Part shown: positions 15,503 to 21,660 of the stretch, piece by piece | Layout: each line of letters opens with the position of its first letter | How positions within the stretch are numbered: position 1 is the stretch's first letter | IMG/VR virus record: IMGVR_UViG_3300028883_000132 | Coordinates: 1-25,210 of that record | Length of the DNA: 25,210 nt | From: a virus | Reading direction: 5' to 3' (one strand) | Position numbers and translations under genes: made by a program | The notes under the pieces: generated by a model | Database searches by the model: none | Told to the model about the DNA's origin: nothing | The model's input: the letters and a program-made list of their open reading frames with translations, nothing else

Positions 15503-15943
15503 ATGCCCAGACTCGCAACAGAGTGCGAGGCCCTGAGCTGGATCGCAACCCGACACGGAAAAGACATCGCCGAAGCCTTCTGGAAGCAGTTTAGCCGGGA
15601 GACCGTTCACGTCCGCAAGTATCGCGAGCCAAAAGCCGACCAGCTCGACCTCTTTGCCGAAAAGCCACAGCAATCCCTTCCGCACGAGGCCCTGCGATGG
15701 CTTGCCCAGCGGCTCGACTACGCAGCCGCGATAGCTTACTGGAAGCACTTTTCAGACTATCCGGTGTACATCCCGCTCTACCGCACCGAAATCGACCCGC
15801 TGACCGAAGAAATAGCCCGTCTCAACCGCGCAGGTAAGCGAGCCAAAGAGATCGCGCGCCAGCTTGGCGTTTCTCCCGTCGTCGTCTGGGCGCGCCTTCG
15901 CGGCCCCCGCAAGCGCAAACAGTACCTCCACCTCCCGGCATAA
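15503..15943 (+). CDS. Mor/C-like late transcription activator (putative)
   Basis: A 146-residue protein with an internal duplication: ALSWIATRHGKDIAEAFWKQF...VHVRKY (about 10-40) and ALRWLAQRLDYAAAIAYWKHF...VYIPLY (63-93), then a helix-turn-helix, GKRAKEIARQLGVSPVVVWARL (111-132; first part quoted only to show the motif). The A..W..F..-V.IP.Y unit followed by an HTH is the plan of the Mor/C activators of Mu, which have one such unit. It would switch on late promoters. Its ATG sits inside a 7-bp inverted repeat (CATATCC/GGATATG), a possible operator or start-masking hairpin. Confidence is moderate because the unit is doubled and the location differs from Mu. Confidence 0.58.
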   Translation: MPRLATECEALSWIATRHGKDIAEAFWKQFSRETVHVRKYREPKADQLDLFAEKPQQSLPHEALRWLAQRLDYAAAIAYWKHFSDYPVYIPLYRTEIDPLTEEIARLNRAGKRAKEIARQLGVSPVVVWARLRGPRKRKQYLHLPA

Positions 15944-15992
15944 AAAAATTTCCCCCCCCCATCAAAAAAAAACACTCTTTTTGTTTTGTTAT

Positions 15993-16021
15993 TTGCAAAA
16001 CATTCCGTAAAAAACTATCAG
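15993..16021 (+). promoter_or_regulatory. Candidate sigma70-type promoter
   Basis: TTGCAA (15993-15998) and TATCAG (16016-16021) are separated by exactly 17 bases, each 4 of 6 to consensus, in an AT-rich stretch after homopolymer runs (A7, C9, A9). It is 41 bases upstream of a gene with a strong ribosome-binding site, and so may give that gene its own early or lysogenic transcription. Confidence 0.45.
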
Positions 16022-16062
16022 AAGGCACAGGGAACAACAACTCGACAACAACGGAGGAAACA

Positions 16063-16311
16063 ATGACAGTGCGCAAAACGAAAGCAGGGTGGGTGGCTGA
16101 GATCACAGCAACCGAAAACGGGATGTTAGTGCAGGGAGATATATGCAATCGCGAAGAGTTGTACAAACGGGAGACGCCTGCAAAACACGGGATCGATTAC
16201 GATGCCGAGCCTGACCACTACGACATTTGCGATAACGCGCCCAATATTGAGTGGCTTGCCAATCAAGTCGGCTGTGACAAGGTGCTACGCAAAGGATACA
16301 CGGTCGAGTAA
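16063..16311 (+). CDS. Small acidic hypothetical protein
   Basis: An 82-residue protein (MTVRKTKAGWVAEITATENG) with a strand-like N-terminus, then an acidic middle (DYDAEPDHYDICDNAP) and a polar C-terminus. It has a near-ideal ribosome-binding site (GGAGG six bases before the ATG) and a candidate promoter of its own, set apart from the late genes by about 119 bases. No family recognised. Its independent promoter and place beside the convergence point hint at a lysogenic or accessory function, which is inference. A G/C hairpin without U-run follows at about 16324-16355. Confidence 0.6.
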   Translation: MTVRKTKAGWVAEITATENGMLVQGDICNREELYKRETPAKHGIDYDAEPDHYDICDNAPNIEWLANQVGCDKVLRKGYTVE

Positions 16312-16386
16312 CTCTTGAGACTCACCAGCCCCGCCATACGCGGGGGTTGGCGGTGACAGGCAAATCAACTAAAAACATGATGGATT

Positions 16387-16626
16387 ATGAACTTACCTGA
16401 AATTTCCCCACAATGGACTGCTGAAGAAAGGCTCATCGCAATCAGCTGGCTTGGGCGACGGAGAATCGACCGACTACGCGACGGAAAGGTTTTTACCCAG
16501 CAAGAGAGCTTTGATCTTATTGACAGGATCGATAAGATCGCCTCGGCGAGCAGCCCCTTTCTTGAGGCTAACCGAGGCGGGCTGTTTCGAGACATTGATG
16601 AATACGCAAAAAAACCGACATCATGA
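16387..16626 (+). CDS. Small hypothetical protein
   Basis: A 79-residue, charged, helical protein (MNLPEISPQWTAEERLIAIS) without signal or membrane segment. The ribosome-binding site is weak (GGA), and it overlaps the next gene by ATGA, the main support for it being real. No motif recognised. Confidence 0.52.
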   Translation: MNLPEISPQWTAEERLIAISWLGRRRIDRLRDGKVFTQQESFDLIDRIDKIASASSPFLEANRGGLFRDIDEYAKKPTS

Positions 16627-16877
16627 CCCCCTTCCGCCTCTCCATCGCCGACATCGAGCGCCGCACCGGATACACGCCGCAGCGGCAGCGGCACTTCCGC
16701 GACGGCAACCCCGCTCGCGGAGAAAAGCCGCTGCTTATCGATAGCATCGACTACCACCGCGAGCACTCGGAGCAACGCAACGGGCGCGTCCTGTACAGCG
16801 AGGCGGGAGCGCAAAAGCTTGAAGCGCACAAAAAAGCGGCCCGCCCTGGGCGCAAAAAGAAAAAGCCCGGCAAATAG
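16623..16877 (+). CDS. Small basic protein, possibly DNA-binding
   Basis: An 84-residue protein starting MTPFRLSIADIERRTGYTPQ and ending in a Lys/Arg-rich tail (RPGRKKKKPGK). The LSIADIERRTGYT segment could be the first helices of a helix-turn-helix, and the basic tail suits nucleic-acid binding, but no family is certain. It overlaps the previous gene by ATGA. Its stop TAG falls in the loop of the terminator hairpin that ends this plus-strand block. Confidence 0.55.
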   Translation: MTPFRLSIADIERRTGYTPQRQRHFRDGNPARGEKPLLIDSIDYHREHSEQRNGRVLYSEAGAQKLEAHKKAARPGRKKKKPGK

Positions 16878-16887
16878 CCGGGCTTTT
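16861..16887. terminator. Bidirectional Rho-independent terminator at convergence
   Basis: AAAAGCCCGGC (16861-16871) pairs with GCCGGGCTTTT (16877-16887) around a 5-nt loop. A/T runs flank both sides, so it can end the plus-strand late block and also the minus-strand early operon, whose last gene stops at 16910. Confidence 0.88.
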
Positions 16888-16909
16888 ACAGTTGCTGAAC
16901 GGTCGGAGG

Positions 16910-17155
16910 TCAGCTTTTGGCCTCTCCGCCCGTTATCCTTTGATACCACTCACGGCGCTCAACCGACCGGTCAACACCAACCAGACTCCACACCAAGGCC
17001 CCGACCCATCCAAAAAACGTCCACCCCGTCAAAAGGTTGAGCGCAAAGATCGCCCGGCGCTGCCCATGCCACCGATACCAGGCAATGATCGCTGGGCAGA
17101 AGTACAGCAGCGCCAACGGCCCAATCAACCAGAAAAGCAGAATCGTCTTAAACAT
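16910..17155 (-). CDS. Superinfection-immunity-like membrane protein (Imm family)
   Basis: An 81-residue protein with two hydrophobic segments (about 4-25 and 36-60) and the phrases YFCPAIIAWYRWHG and ALNLLTGWTFFGWVGALVWS. The P-AIIA...H...LN--GWT--GW--AL-W pattern is that of the Imm_superinfect family, named after T4 Imm, which blocks DNA injection by related phages at the inner membrane. A GGGAGT ribosome-binding site precedes the ATG. As the last gene of the early operon it would be made early in infection or in lysogens. Confidence 0.78.
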   Translation of the reverse strand: MFKTILLFWLIGPLALLYFCPAIIAWYRWHGQRRAIFALNLLTGWTFFGWVGALVWSLVGVDRSVERREWYQRITGGEAKS

Positions 17156-17207
17156 CAGTCACTCCCGTATTTTGAGTTGTTAAAACCCGTAAAACCAATG
17201 TACAAAA

Positions 17208-17651
17208 TCACCTCTTTTTCCCATCCTCTTGCTGCACCATCGCCTCCAGCGCGAGCTTGATCTTGCCAACGTCATCCTTCGTGATCCACGCGATCTTTGC
17301 GATGCCGAACCGCTTGTGCAACCACTCCTCAAACGCCGTGACCGCCTTCGCCCGCGTCGGCTGCCGCGTCACGCTCATCCAGAGTCTGTCGAGCAGCAAA
17401 TAGAGCTGCTTGTTGCTTGCCATCTCCGCCGAGCGCCCGTCGAGGCTCTTGTACGGCTCCAGCGTCCAGCGCGTCGTGCGCTTTGCAGGCTGCCCGGCGA
17501 TCCGCCGCAACCGCGCCACAGCCTCCGCAGCCTGCCGAGGCGTCAGCTCTTTTGACGACGACACGCCCTAGCCCGAAAGAAAAGCCCGGTACGCCTCATC
17601 ATCCATCCCTGCGCGGCTTTTGAGTACGTGGATTTCTGCGATTCTGTTCAC
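17208..17651 (-). pseudogene. gemA: GemA/gp16-like regulator (DUF1018) with in-frame amber codon
   Basis: Read from GTG at 17651 the frame gives a GemA-type N-terminus (VNRIAEIHVLKSRAGMDDEA, then YRAFLSG), then TAG at 17568-17570, then GVSSSKELTPRQAAEAV and the C-terminal core GRSAEMASNKQLYLLLDRLW with HKRFGIAKIAWITKDD. The two pieces join into one normal family protein of about 147 residues. The upstream start overlaps the previous stop (GTGA), so it is the native start. The usual call would be only the 118-residue part from GTG 17564, six bases after the amber. Mu GemA influences host gene expression. Either a nonsense mutation, a split gene with re-initiation, or readthrough; TAG is an ordinary stop elsewhere here. 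Confidence 0.8.
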
Positions 17652-17875
17652 CGTTCCCCCATTCGCTTTTTTGGCAAGTAACCGACTGAAACGAGGATAC
17701 AATCGGGATCAGTAAACCGGAGAGCAAAGTCAAAACCGTGAAAACGCCCCCTCACCTCGACCGACCTCAAAAAAACAGCCTCATCTTTGACTGAGGAACC
17801 AAGCGCTTCAGTAAAAAGACGGGCCACCTCAGAAGGCAGCGCCTCAACAATTTTTGTGTCTAACCTAAGAGACAT
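17648..17875 (-). CDS. Small hypothetical protein
   Basis: A 75-residue protein (start MSLRLDTKIVEALPSEVARL) with an ideal GGAGG ribosome-binding site six bases before the ATG at 17873-17875. A longer reading from upstream would start inside the tRNA-like element and is rejected. It ends FTDPDCILVSVGYLPKKRMG and overlaps the full-length gemA start by GTGA. No motif recognised; the tRNA-like element lies just upstream in its 5' leader. Confidence 0.66.
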   Translation of the reverse strand: MSLRLDTKIVEALPSEVARLFTEALGSSVKDEAVFLRSVEVRGRFHGFDFALRFTDPDCILVSVGYLPKKRMGER

Positions 17876-17921
17876 GAGATCCTCCTTATTTGATACAATT
17901 TTCGTGAACATGCTTTTTCGC

Positions 17922-18067
17922 GCCACCGGCAGGACTCGAACCCGCATTAATTCGCGCGATTACTCAGAAAGGAGAGAATTGAACTCTCGTGCAGCCAAAC
18001 TCACTCCGCCTATTGTTTCAAGGCTTCGGCATCATTCCGGGCGTCTACCAATTCCGCCACGGTGGCT
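17922..18067 (-). tRNA. tRNA-Leu-like element interrupted in the middle
   Basis: The minus strand has a perfect 7-bp acceptor stem (GCCACCG with CGGTGGC), a type II Leu-like D-arm (TGGCGGAATTGGTAGACGC) and a canonical T-arm (GCGGG-TTCGAGT-CCTGC), but spans 146 nt instead of about 85. Between D- and T-arms are 95 nt. CGGAA (18040-18036) can pair with TTCTG (17970-17966) as an anticodon stem, followed by a 19-nt variable arm, leaving a 65-nt loop holding extra hairpins, including GAGAG-TTCAATT-CTCTC. No CCA is encoded, the discriminator is G rather than Leu-type A, and U33 is not where expected. It may be a decayed tRNA, an intron-like insertion, or a tRNA-mimic regulatory leader. Confidence 0.5.
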
Positions 18068-18073
18068 AACGGC

Positions 18074-18658
18074 CTACGCCGCCTCTTCCTCAGCGGCAAC
18101 TTCTCCATTCCCGGCAAGCAACCGCCGCGCCTCATCGCGCATTGCGGGCTGCATATCCACCAGAAGCACCTCGCCGGTATTTGTCAGGTACTCAAGGTTT
18201 GCCAGCACAGCGCCGAGTAGTTGCCCGAGGTGCCGACGGTGCGGCCCATCAATGATTGTCCGGCGCTCCGTTTTTCCCAGGGCAATAACGTCGGCTGACG
18301 TACCAAGCAGCTGGCCAAGACGATCCACCGCCGCGCGGCGGTCCTTGATCTTGGGAGCAAGGTGCGTTTTACCCTGATACCCCGGCTTCCCGGCGATCTC
18401 GGCACAGACCACTTTGCTGCTGCGCGCGTGCCAGTGCTGCTTCTCAAACTGCTCACGGGCCGCAATAGCCTCGTCTGCGGTATCATACAAGCCGTGCGCC
18501 ACCTGCTTGCGGCCAATGTGCAGGTACGCCCGGTAGCACTGGTACCGCTCCGAGTAGGTCACGCCCGGTGGCAAATACTCCGGCGCGAAAAGCTTCACCT
18601 TCCGGTCATCCCGCCGCACCGGAGCCACTTCGGCAAACTCAGGCTTTTTCCTTCCCAT
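18074..18658 (-). CDS. AP2-like DNA-binding domain protein (putative)
   Basis: A 194-residue protein (ATG 18658, MGRKKPEFAEVAPVRRDD, ribosome-binding site AAGGGG). Residues about 31-75, with GVTYSERYQCYRAYLHIG then GLYDTADEAIAAREQFEKQH, have the form of an AP2-type domain: three strands with W/Y-R-A, then G-x-(Y/F)-D-T-x-x-E-A-x-x-A and a helix. In phages this domain is often attached to homing nucleases, but no HNH motif is seen here. The rest is helical, ending acidic (EVAAEEEAA). A role as early transcription or replication regulator is possible but inferred. Confidence 0.6.
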   Translation of the reverse strand: MGRKKPEFAEVAPVRRDDRKVKLFAPEYLPPGVTYSERYQCYRAYLHIGRKQVAHGLYDTADEAIAAREQFEKQHWHARSSKVVCAEIAGKPGYQGKTHLAPKIKDRRAAVDRLGQLLGTSADVIALGKTERRTIIDGPHRRHLGQLLGAVLANLEYLTNTGEVLLVDMQPAMRDEARRLLAGNGEVAAEEEAA

Positions 18659-18884
18659 CGTTTTCCCCTTCTGGTTCAAAAAAGATTCTTACATCCACGC
18701 GCGCGATCGGCTTGTCGCTTTTGACGAGAAAGGCGAACACCTCGCTAAACGCAGCAATCAAGCTGCTGGCGGCAACCCTGACTGGCTTGAACTTGATGCC
18801 GCCGGGCTCCCCAGCCGCCTCTTCGATGTTCCACCACTCCGAGTCGCCGGGAAACTTTTTAACCCTGAACCACTGCCCATTCAT
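18639..18884 (-). CDS. Small hypothetical protein
   Basis: An 81-residue protein (MNGQWFRVKKFPGDSEWWNI) with a GGAGG ribosome-binding site and a start overlapping the stop of a tiny upstream reading frame. Strand-rich with a C-terminal acidic/basic tail (FFEPEGENDGKEKA); its last 20 bases overlap the next gene. No recognised family. Tight packing supports a real early gene. Confidence 0.6.
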   Translation of the reverse strand: MNGQWFRVKKFPGDSEWWNIEEAAGEPGGIKFKPVRVAASSLIAAFSEVFAFLVKSDKPIARVDVRIFFEPEGENDGKEKA

Positions 18885-18955
18885 CTCGACCTCCGCATTT
18901 TGCGTTTACCCAGGCGGCGCACCGCGCGCCGCAACAACCACGCCGCCCAGCTCAC
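18881..18955 (-). CDS. Candidate 24-residue cationic microprotein
   Basis: A 25-codon frame from GTG 18955 to TGA 18881 is tiled exactly between neighbours: GTGA overlap with the upstream stop and ATGA overlap with the downstream start. It would encode a very basic amphipathic peptide (VSWAAWLLRRAVRRLGKRKM...). The exact fit in a chain of coupled genes is the only evidence; it may be only a re-initiation leader. Confidence 0.35.
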   Translation of the reverse strand: MSWAAWLLRRAVRRLGKRKMRRSR

Positions 18956-19143
18956 GATTCCACCTCCTCATCCATCGCCGCCACTTCCGGCGAAGCAATG
19001 ATTCGGTTCCGACGCTGCCGGTCAGCAAGAGCCGCCGCCAGCATCACCTGAGCCTCGTGCTCGCTCACGCCGTGGGCATACATCAGGTCGTCGATCAGGC
19101 TCCGCACCTCAGCGACCAATTGTGGGTTCAATCGTCCACTCAT
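18952..19143 (-). CDS. Small hypothetical protein
   Basis: A 63-residue, helical protein (MSGRLNPQLVAEVRSLIDDL) with a GGGAGG ribosome-binding site; its ATG overlaps the previous gene's stop. The segment VSEHEAQVMLAAALADRQRR may form a helix-turn-helix-like or ribbon-helix-like unit but I cannot name a family. Confidence 0.6.
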   Translation of the reverse strand: MSGRLNPQLVAEVRSLIDDLMYAHGVSEHEAQVMLAAALADRQRRNRIIASPEVAAMDEEVES

Positions 19144-19547
19144 ACCGTACCTCCCATAGCATCGCTCATCGGGCAGCCGTGCTGTTCCGTCATCTCGTCG
19201 TGGCGATCGGCAAAGTGCCGCACGGCCACACTCAGCATCATCGCGCCGTTCGCGACGTGCACGAGGTTTTCCGGAAGCTTCGGGTCAATCTCGAAGCCGC
19301 AACCCTCATTCTTGAAAAGCCCCGCATCAAAAAGCACCCGCATACGCTCGCGCAGAAACGCCCCAAGCACATTCAGCACGCGCGCCGGTCGGCCATCCTC
19401 AATCCACAGCCGCCACTCGGTTGTCGCCACCTCGTCTTCCGACTCCAGCGCCTCGCGCATCGCGTCCAAAAACTCCTGATCGAGCACATCGTTGTGCTCA
19501 GCAACGACCGACAGTTCCTGCCTGATCGCCTCACTCACATTACTCAT
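19140..19547 (-). CDS. Hypothetical early protein
   Basis: A 135-residue acidic protein. I chose ATG 19547 (MSNVSEAIRQELSVVAEHND) because of an AGGAGG ribosome-binding site; a longer frame upstream overlaps the previous gene. Contains REALESEDEVATTEWRLWIE and LGAFLRERMRVLFDAGLF. No recognised domain. Four-base overlaps on both sides show it belongs to the coupled early chain. Confidence 0.65.
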   Translation of the reverse strand: MSNVSEAIRQELSVVAEHNDVLDQEFLDAMREALESEDEVATTEWRLWIEDGRPARVLNVLGAFLRERMRVLFDAGLFKNEGCGFEIDPKLPENLVHVANGAMMLSVAVRHFADRHDEMTEQHGCPMSDAMGGTV

Positions 19548-19831
19548 AATCCCCTCCTGCATGGTTTTGGTCGTTCCTGATTCTCTCGGCAATGCCCAAA
19601 ATGCGGCTCGTAGCCCTTGACCGTCGCCGACGCTTTCCGGTGCGTAATGCCCTTGTGGTCGATCAGCGTCATCCGCCCATTGCCACGCCTCAGCTCAAGC
19701 TCACAAGGCATCTGGCGACCGTGCTCGGTCGGCATAAAGTGGATTTGCTTGCCGCAGATCGGGCACACCACATGAGGCCCCGTGCCCGCCAGCATCACCA
19801 CCGGAGCGGGCTTTATTCCTTTACTGGTCAT
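19544..19831 (-). CDS. Zinc-ribbon-type early protein
   Basis: A 95-residue protein (ATG 19831, MTSKGIKPAPVVMLAGTG). A CPICGK knuckle at residues 23-28 and a later HFGHC and C provide possible zinc ligands. The central GRMTLIDHKGITHRKASA looks strand-rich. GGAGGG lies upstream of the start. Probable nucleic-acid or protein-binding function, not identifiable further. Confidence 0.62.
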   Translation of the reverse strand: MTSKGIKPAPVVMLAGTGPHVVCPICGKQIHFMPTEHGRQMPCELELRRGNGRMTLIDHKGITHRKASATVKGYEPHFGHCRENQERPKPCRRGL

Positions 19832-20075
19832 CGTGCGGCCCTCCTTTTGCTTTTTCAGCTTTCTCGGCAAGCCACTGTAAAACCCCCTCTTCCGTCGTCT
19901 CCTTCATCTCCAAGAGATATGGCTTGCCTGCAACCTCAACCGGAAAGGAGACGACCAGCCCCGATTTCGTAAAGCCATACCGCGCACGTTCCATAACAAG
20001 CGCAGTTTTTACCAACTCGACGCCGATAATGTGCATGTCGCTGGCAGCTTGAACTATTTTTTTTGCATCTGTCAT
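19821..20075 (-). CDS. Small hypothetical early protein
   Basis: An 84-residue protein (MTDAKKIVQAASDMHIIGVE) with an AGGAGG ribosome-binding site and an ATGA overlap with the previous gene. It contains a strand-rich middle (TKSGLVVSFPVEVAGKPYLL) and a Lys-rich end. No recognised family. Confidence 0.62.
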   Translation of the reverse strand: MTDAKKIVQAASDMHIIGVELVKTALVMERARYGFTKSGLVVSFPVEVAGKPYLLEMKETTEEGVLQWLAEKAEKAKGGPHDDQ

Positions 20076-20335
20076 GCTACCCTCCTGACTGTTTCAGCTT
20101 TTGAGTGCCCGGCCTTGTAATTCCGTATCCGGCGCGATTTCGAGCGTTTTTTCGGTTCCGATGCCGGGCCGTGCTCACGCTCCCACGCGGATCGAGCCGC
20201 ATCGTAGCGCTTGCCGTAGCACTCCTGGCAAACCGTTTCGCCGTCGGTGACGATCACGCCGTAGTCAACATGGGTCATCGATACCACCGGCTGCGCCGTC
20301 ATCCGGCGGCAATCCCTGCAAATCTCGCGGCTCAT
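20072..20335 (-). CDS. Zinc-finger protein, CxxC/CxxC
   Basis: An 87-residue protein with Cys6-Cys9 (ICRDC) and Cys36-Cys39 (VCQECYGKRYD), a zinc-ribbon or treble-clef spacing, followed by a basic tail (EPKKRSKSRRIRNYKAG) suggesting nucleic-acid binding. It is stop/start-coupled on both sides. Function unknown. Confidence 0.65.
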   Translation of the reverse strand: MSREICRDCRRMTAQPVVSMTHVDYGVIVTDGETVCQECYGKRYDAARSAWEREHGPASEPKKRSKSRRIRNYKAGHSKAETVRRVA

Positions 20336-20628
20336 ACGACAGCTCCCCTCTCTTCAAGTCTGTTTTCAATCCTCGTCTTTTCATCCTTAAGGTCATCGAT
20401 CTCAGCCTCGATTTCGTCAAGGCGCCCCCGGAGCGCGGACAGCTCCCGCACTTCTCCACCATTCCACAGCGTCAGCGCCTCATTTTGCACCATCGACCGC
20501 TCGCCTTCGTGGCCGCAACAGAGGCAGACCATGCGCCCCTCCCGAGTCTCCATGTCTTCGACAAGGTCAAGGTGCGCGCCCTCGCAAACCGGGCAGACGT
20601 CCGCGTTAAAGCCGTATGCTTTGATCAT
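20332..20628 (-). CDS. Lar-like zinc-ribbon protein with coiled coil
   Basis: A 98-residue protein. Residues 11-56 hold VCPVCEG, a 19-residue spacer, MVCLCCGHEG and then NEALTLWN. The CPxC...V-C--CG--G...EA---WN plan is that of the Lar restriction-alleviation family, encoded by Rac prophage and many phages, where it relieves type I restriction. A C-terminal coiled coil (LRGRLDEIEAEIDDLKDEKT) is an addition to the usual short family. The start has GGAGGTGATAGG and overlaps the B gene stop. Family call is moderate; an anti-restriction role is inferred. Confidence 0.58.
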   Translation of the reverse strand: MIKAYGFNADVCPVCEGAHLDLVEDMETREGRMVCLCCGHEGERSMVQNEALTLWNGGEVRELSALRGRLDEIEAEIDDLKDEKTRIENRLEERGAVV

Positions 20629-21647
20629 CCTATCACCTCCTCGGTCACGCCCGTGCTCTTGGCCATCGCGTCGAGCAGGGAAACGGTTATCGGTAAACTC
20701 TTTTCGCGGCTCGCTTTAACGAGCTTCCAGAAAAACTTCTCGGTTTTGCGGATGTCTCCGCCAAAAAACCTGTGAAAGCCCTTCGCCAGCCCGTCCGGCA
20801 CAAGGGCAAGGGCGGACTGCAAAACCAGCTCGATGTCGGCAATCTCCTGCTGCGGAGAGCGGCGCACTTCGTGCGGCTGGCCAATGCGGCTGTTGATGTA
20901 GCCGTACTCCCGCGAGTTCGAGCGCAGGTTGCGCGTCAGCGTCGGAGAGCCGAGCAACAGCACGCCGATCTGCCCAAAGTCGTTGATGCGGCGAATCGCG
21001 CCAATGGTCTTCTGGCGCAGGTTTTCGGCCTCATCGACGATGATCACCATGTTCTTGCCGTGCAGCACGCGAGCAATCGCGCGGATTTTCTTGTCGATGG
21101 TGCCCGCTGTTTCCACACCCGCCTGCACGGCAACTTCATCGATGATGTCGCGCGTCGTCGAGGTCTCGCAGCACTCAACGAGGATCGTCGTCGAGGCGTA
21201 GCGGCGCTTGTAAGCCTTTGCCGAGCGGGTTTTTCCGGCTCCGTAAGTGGCCGATACCATGCAGATTTCGCCCTTGAGCTGGGCGTAAGAGAGTGCGCCC
21301 GTCACCATTTTAAAGACAAAAGTCTCGGCGGTGGCGGTAAAGCGCTCCGATTCCGGAACAATCAGCGCCGAACGAGCCTGCATCAGCTCCGCCGCCTCTT
21401 CGCGGCTGCTGAGGTACGCCTGCACGGCCTCCTCAATCGGCCCCCACTCGCCGGTGTAGGTGCCGTTCAACCAATCACCGAGGGCAGAGTGGGCCAGCGA
21501 ATCGCGCCCGGCAGCCTTGCGGATCGCCTCCGCCAAAGGCCGAAGCCCGAGCTTTTCGGCGTCCTTGATCTGCTGGACGGCCAACCGCAAGCGCGCCGAC
21601 TGCGGCGTCGCTTTTGTGGGTTGATTTTCTTGTGTACCTTGTGTCAT
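20625..21647 (-). CDS. Transposition target-delivery ATPase (MuB-like)
   Basis: A 340-residue AAA+ ATPase (ATG 21647, MTQGTQENQPTKATPQ). An N-terminal helix-turn-helix-like part (LRPLAEAIRKAAGRDSLAHS) precedes Walker A ATYGAGKT (133-140), Walker B VIIVDEAE (201-208) and a sensor-like VLLLGSPTL region. MuB-type proteins coat target DNA, stimulate the transposase and give target immunity. It follows transposase A, but separated by two microgenes and two hairpin repeats instead of directly. The ribosome-binding site is weak; an upstream extension in frame only overlaps the 55-residue gene and is rejected. Confidence 0.9.
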   Translation of the reverse strand: MTQGTQENQPTKATPQSARLRLAVQQIKDAEKLGLRPLAEAIRKAAGRDSLAHSALGDWLNGTYTGEWGPIEEAVQAYLSSREEAAELMQARSALIVPESERFTATAETFVFKMVTGALSYAQLKGEICMVSATYGAGKTRSAKAYKRRYASTTILVECCETSTTRDIIDEVAVQAGVETAGTIDKKIRAIARVLHGKNMVIIVDEAENLRQKTIGAIRRINDFGQIGVLLLGSPTLTRNLRSNSREYGYINSRIGQPHEVRRSPQQEIADIELVLQSALALVPDGLAKGFHRFFGGDIRKTEKFFWKLVKASREKSLPITVSLLDAMAKSTGVTEEVIG

Positions 21648-21660
21648 TGAAGTGTTCTTT

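Noticed and set aside
17981-17990. Independent second tRNA ending at the GAGAG-TTCAATT-CTCTC arm
   Set aside because: It looks like a T-arm, but the following CTTTCTG has no matching CAGAAAG acceptor strand upstream.
17922-18067. Amber suppressor tRNA that would read the gemA TAG
   Set aside because: No CUA anticodon can be placed in the element, and TAG ends other genes normally.
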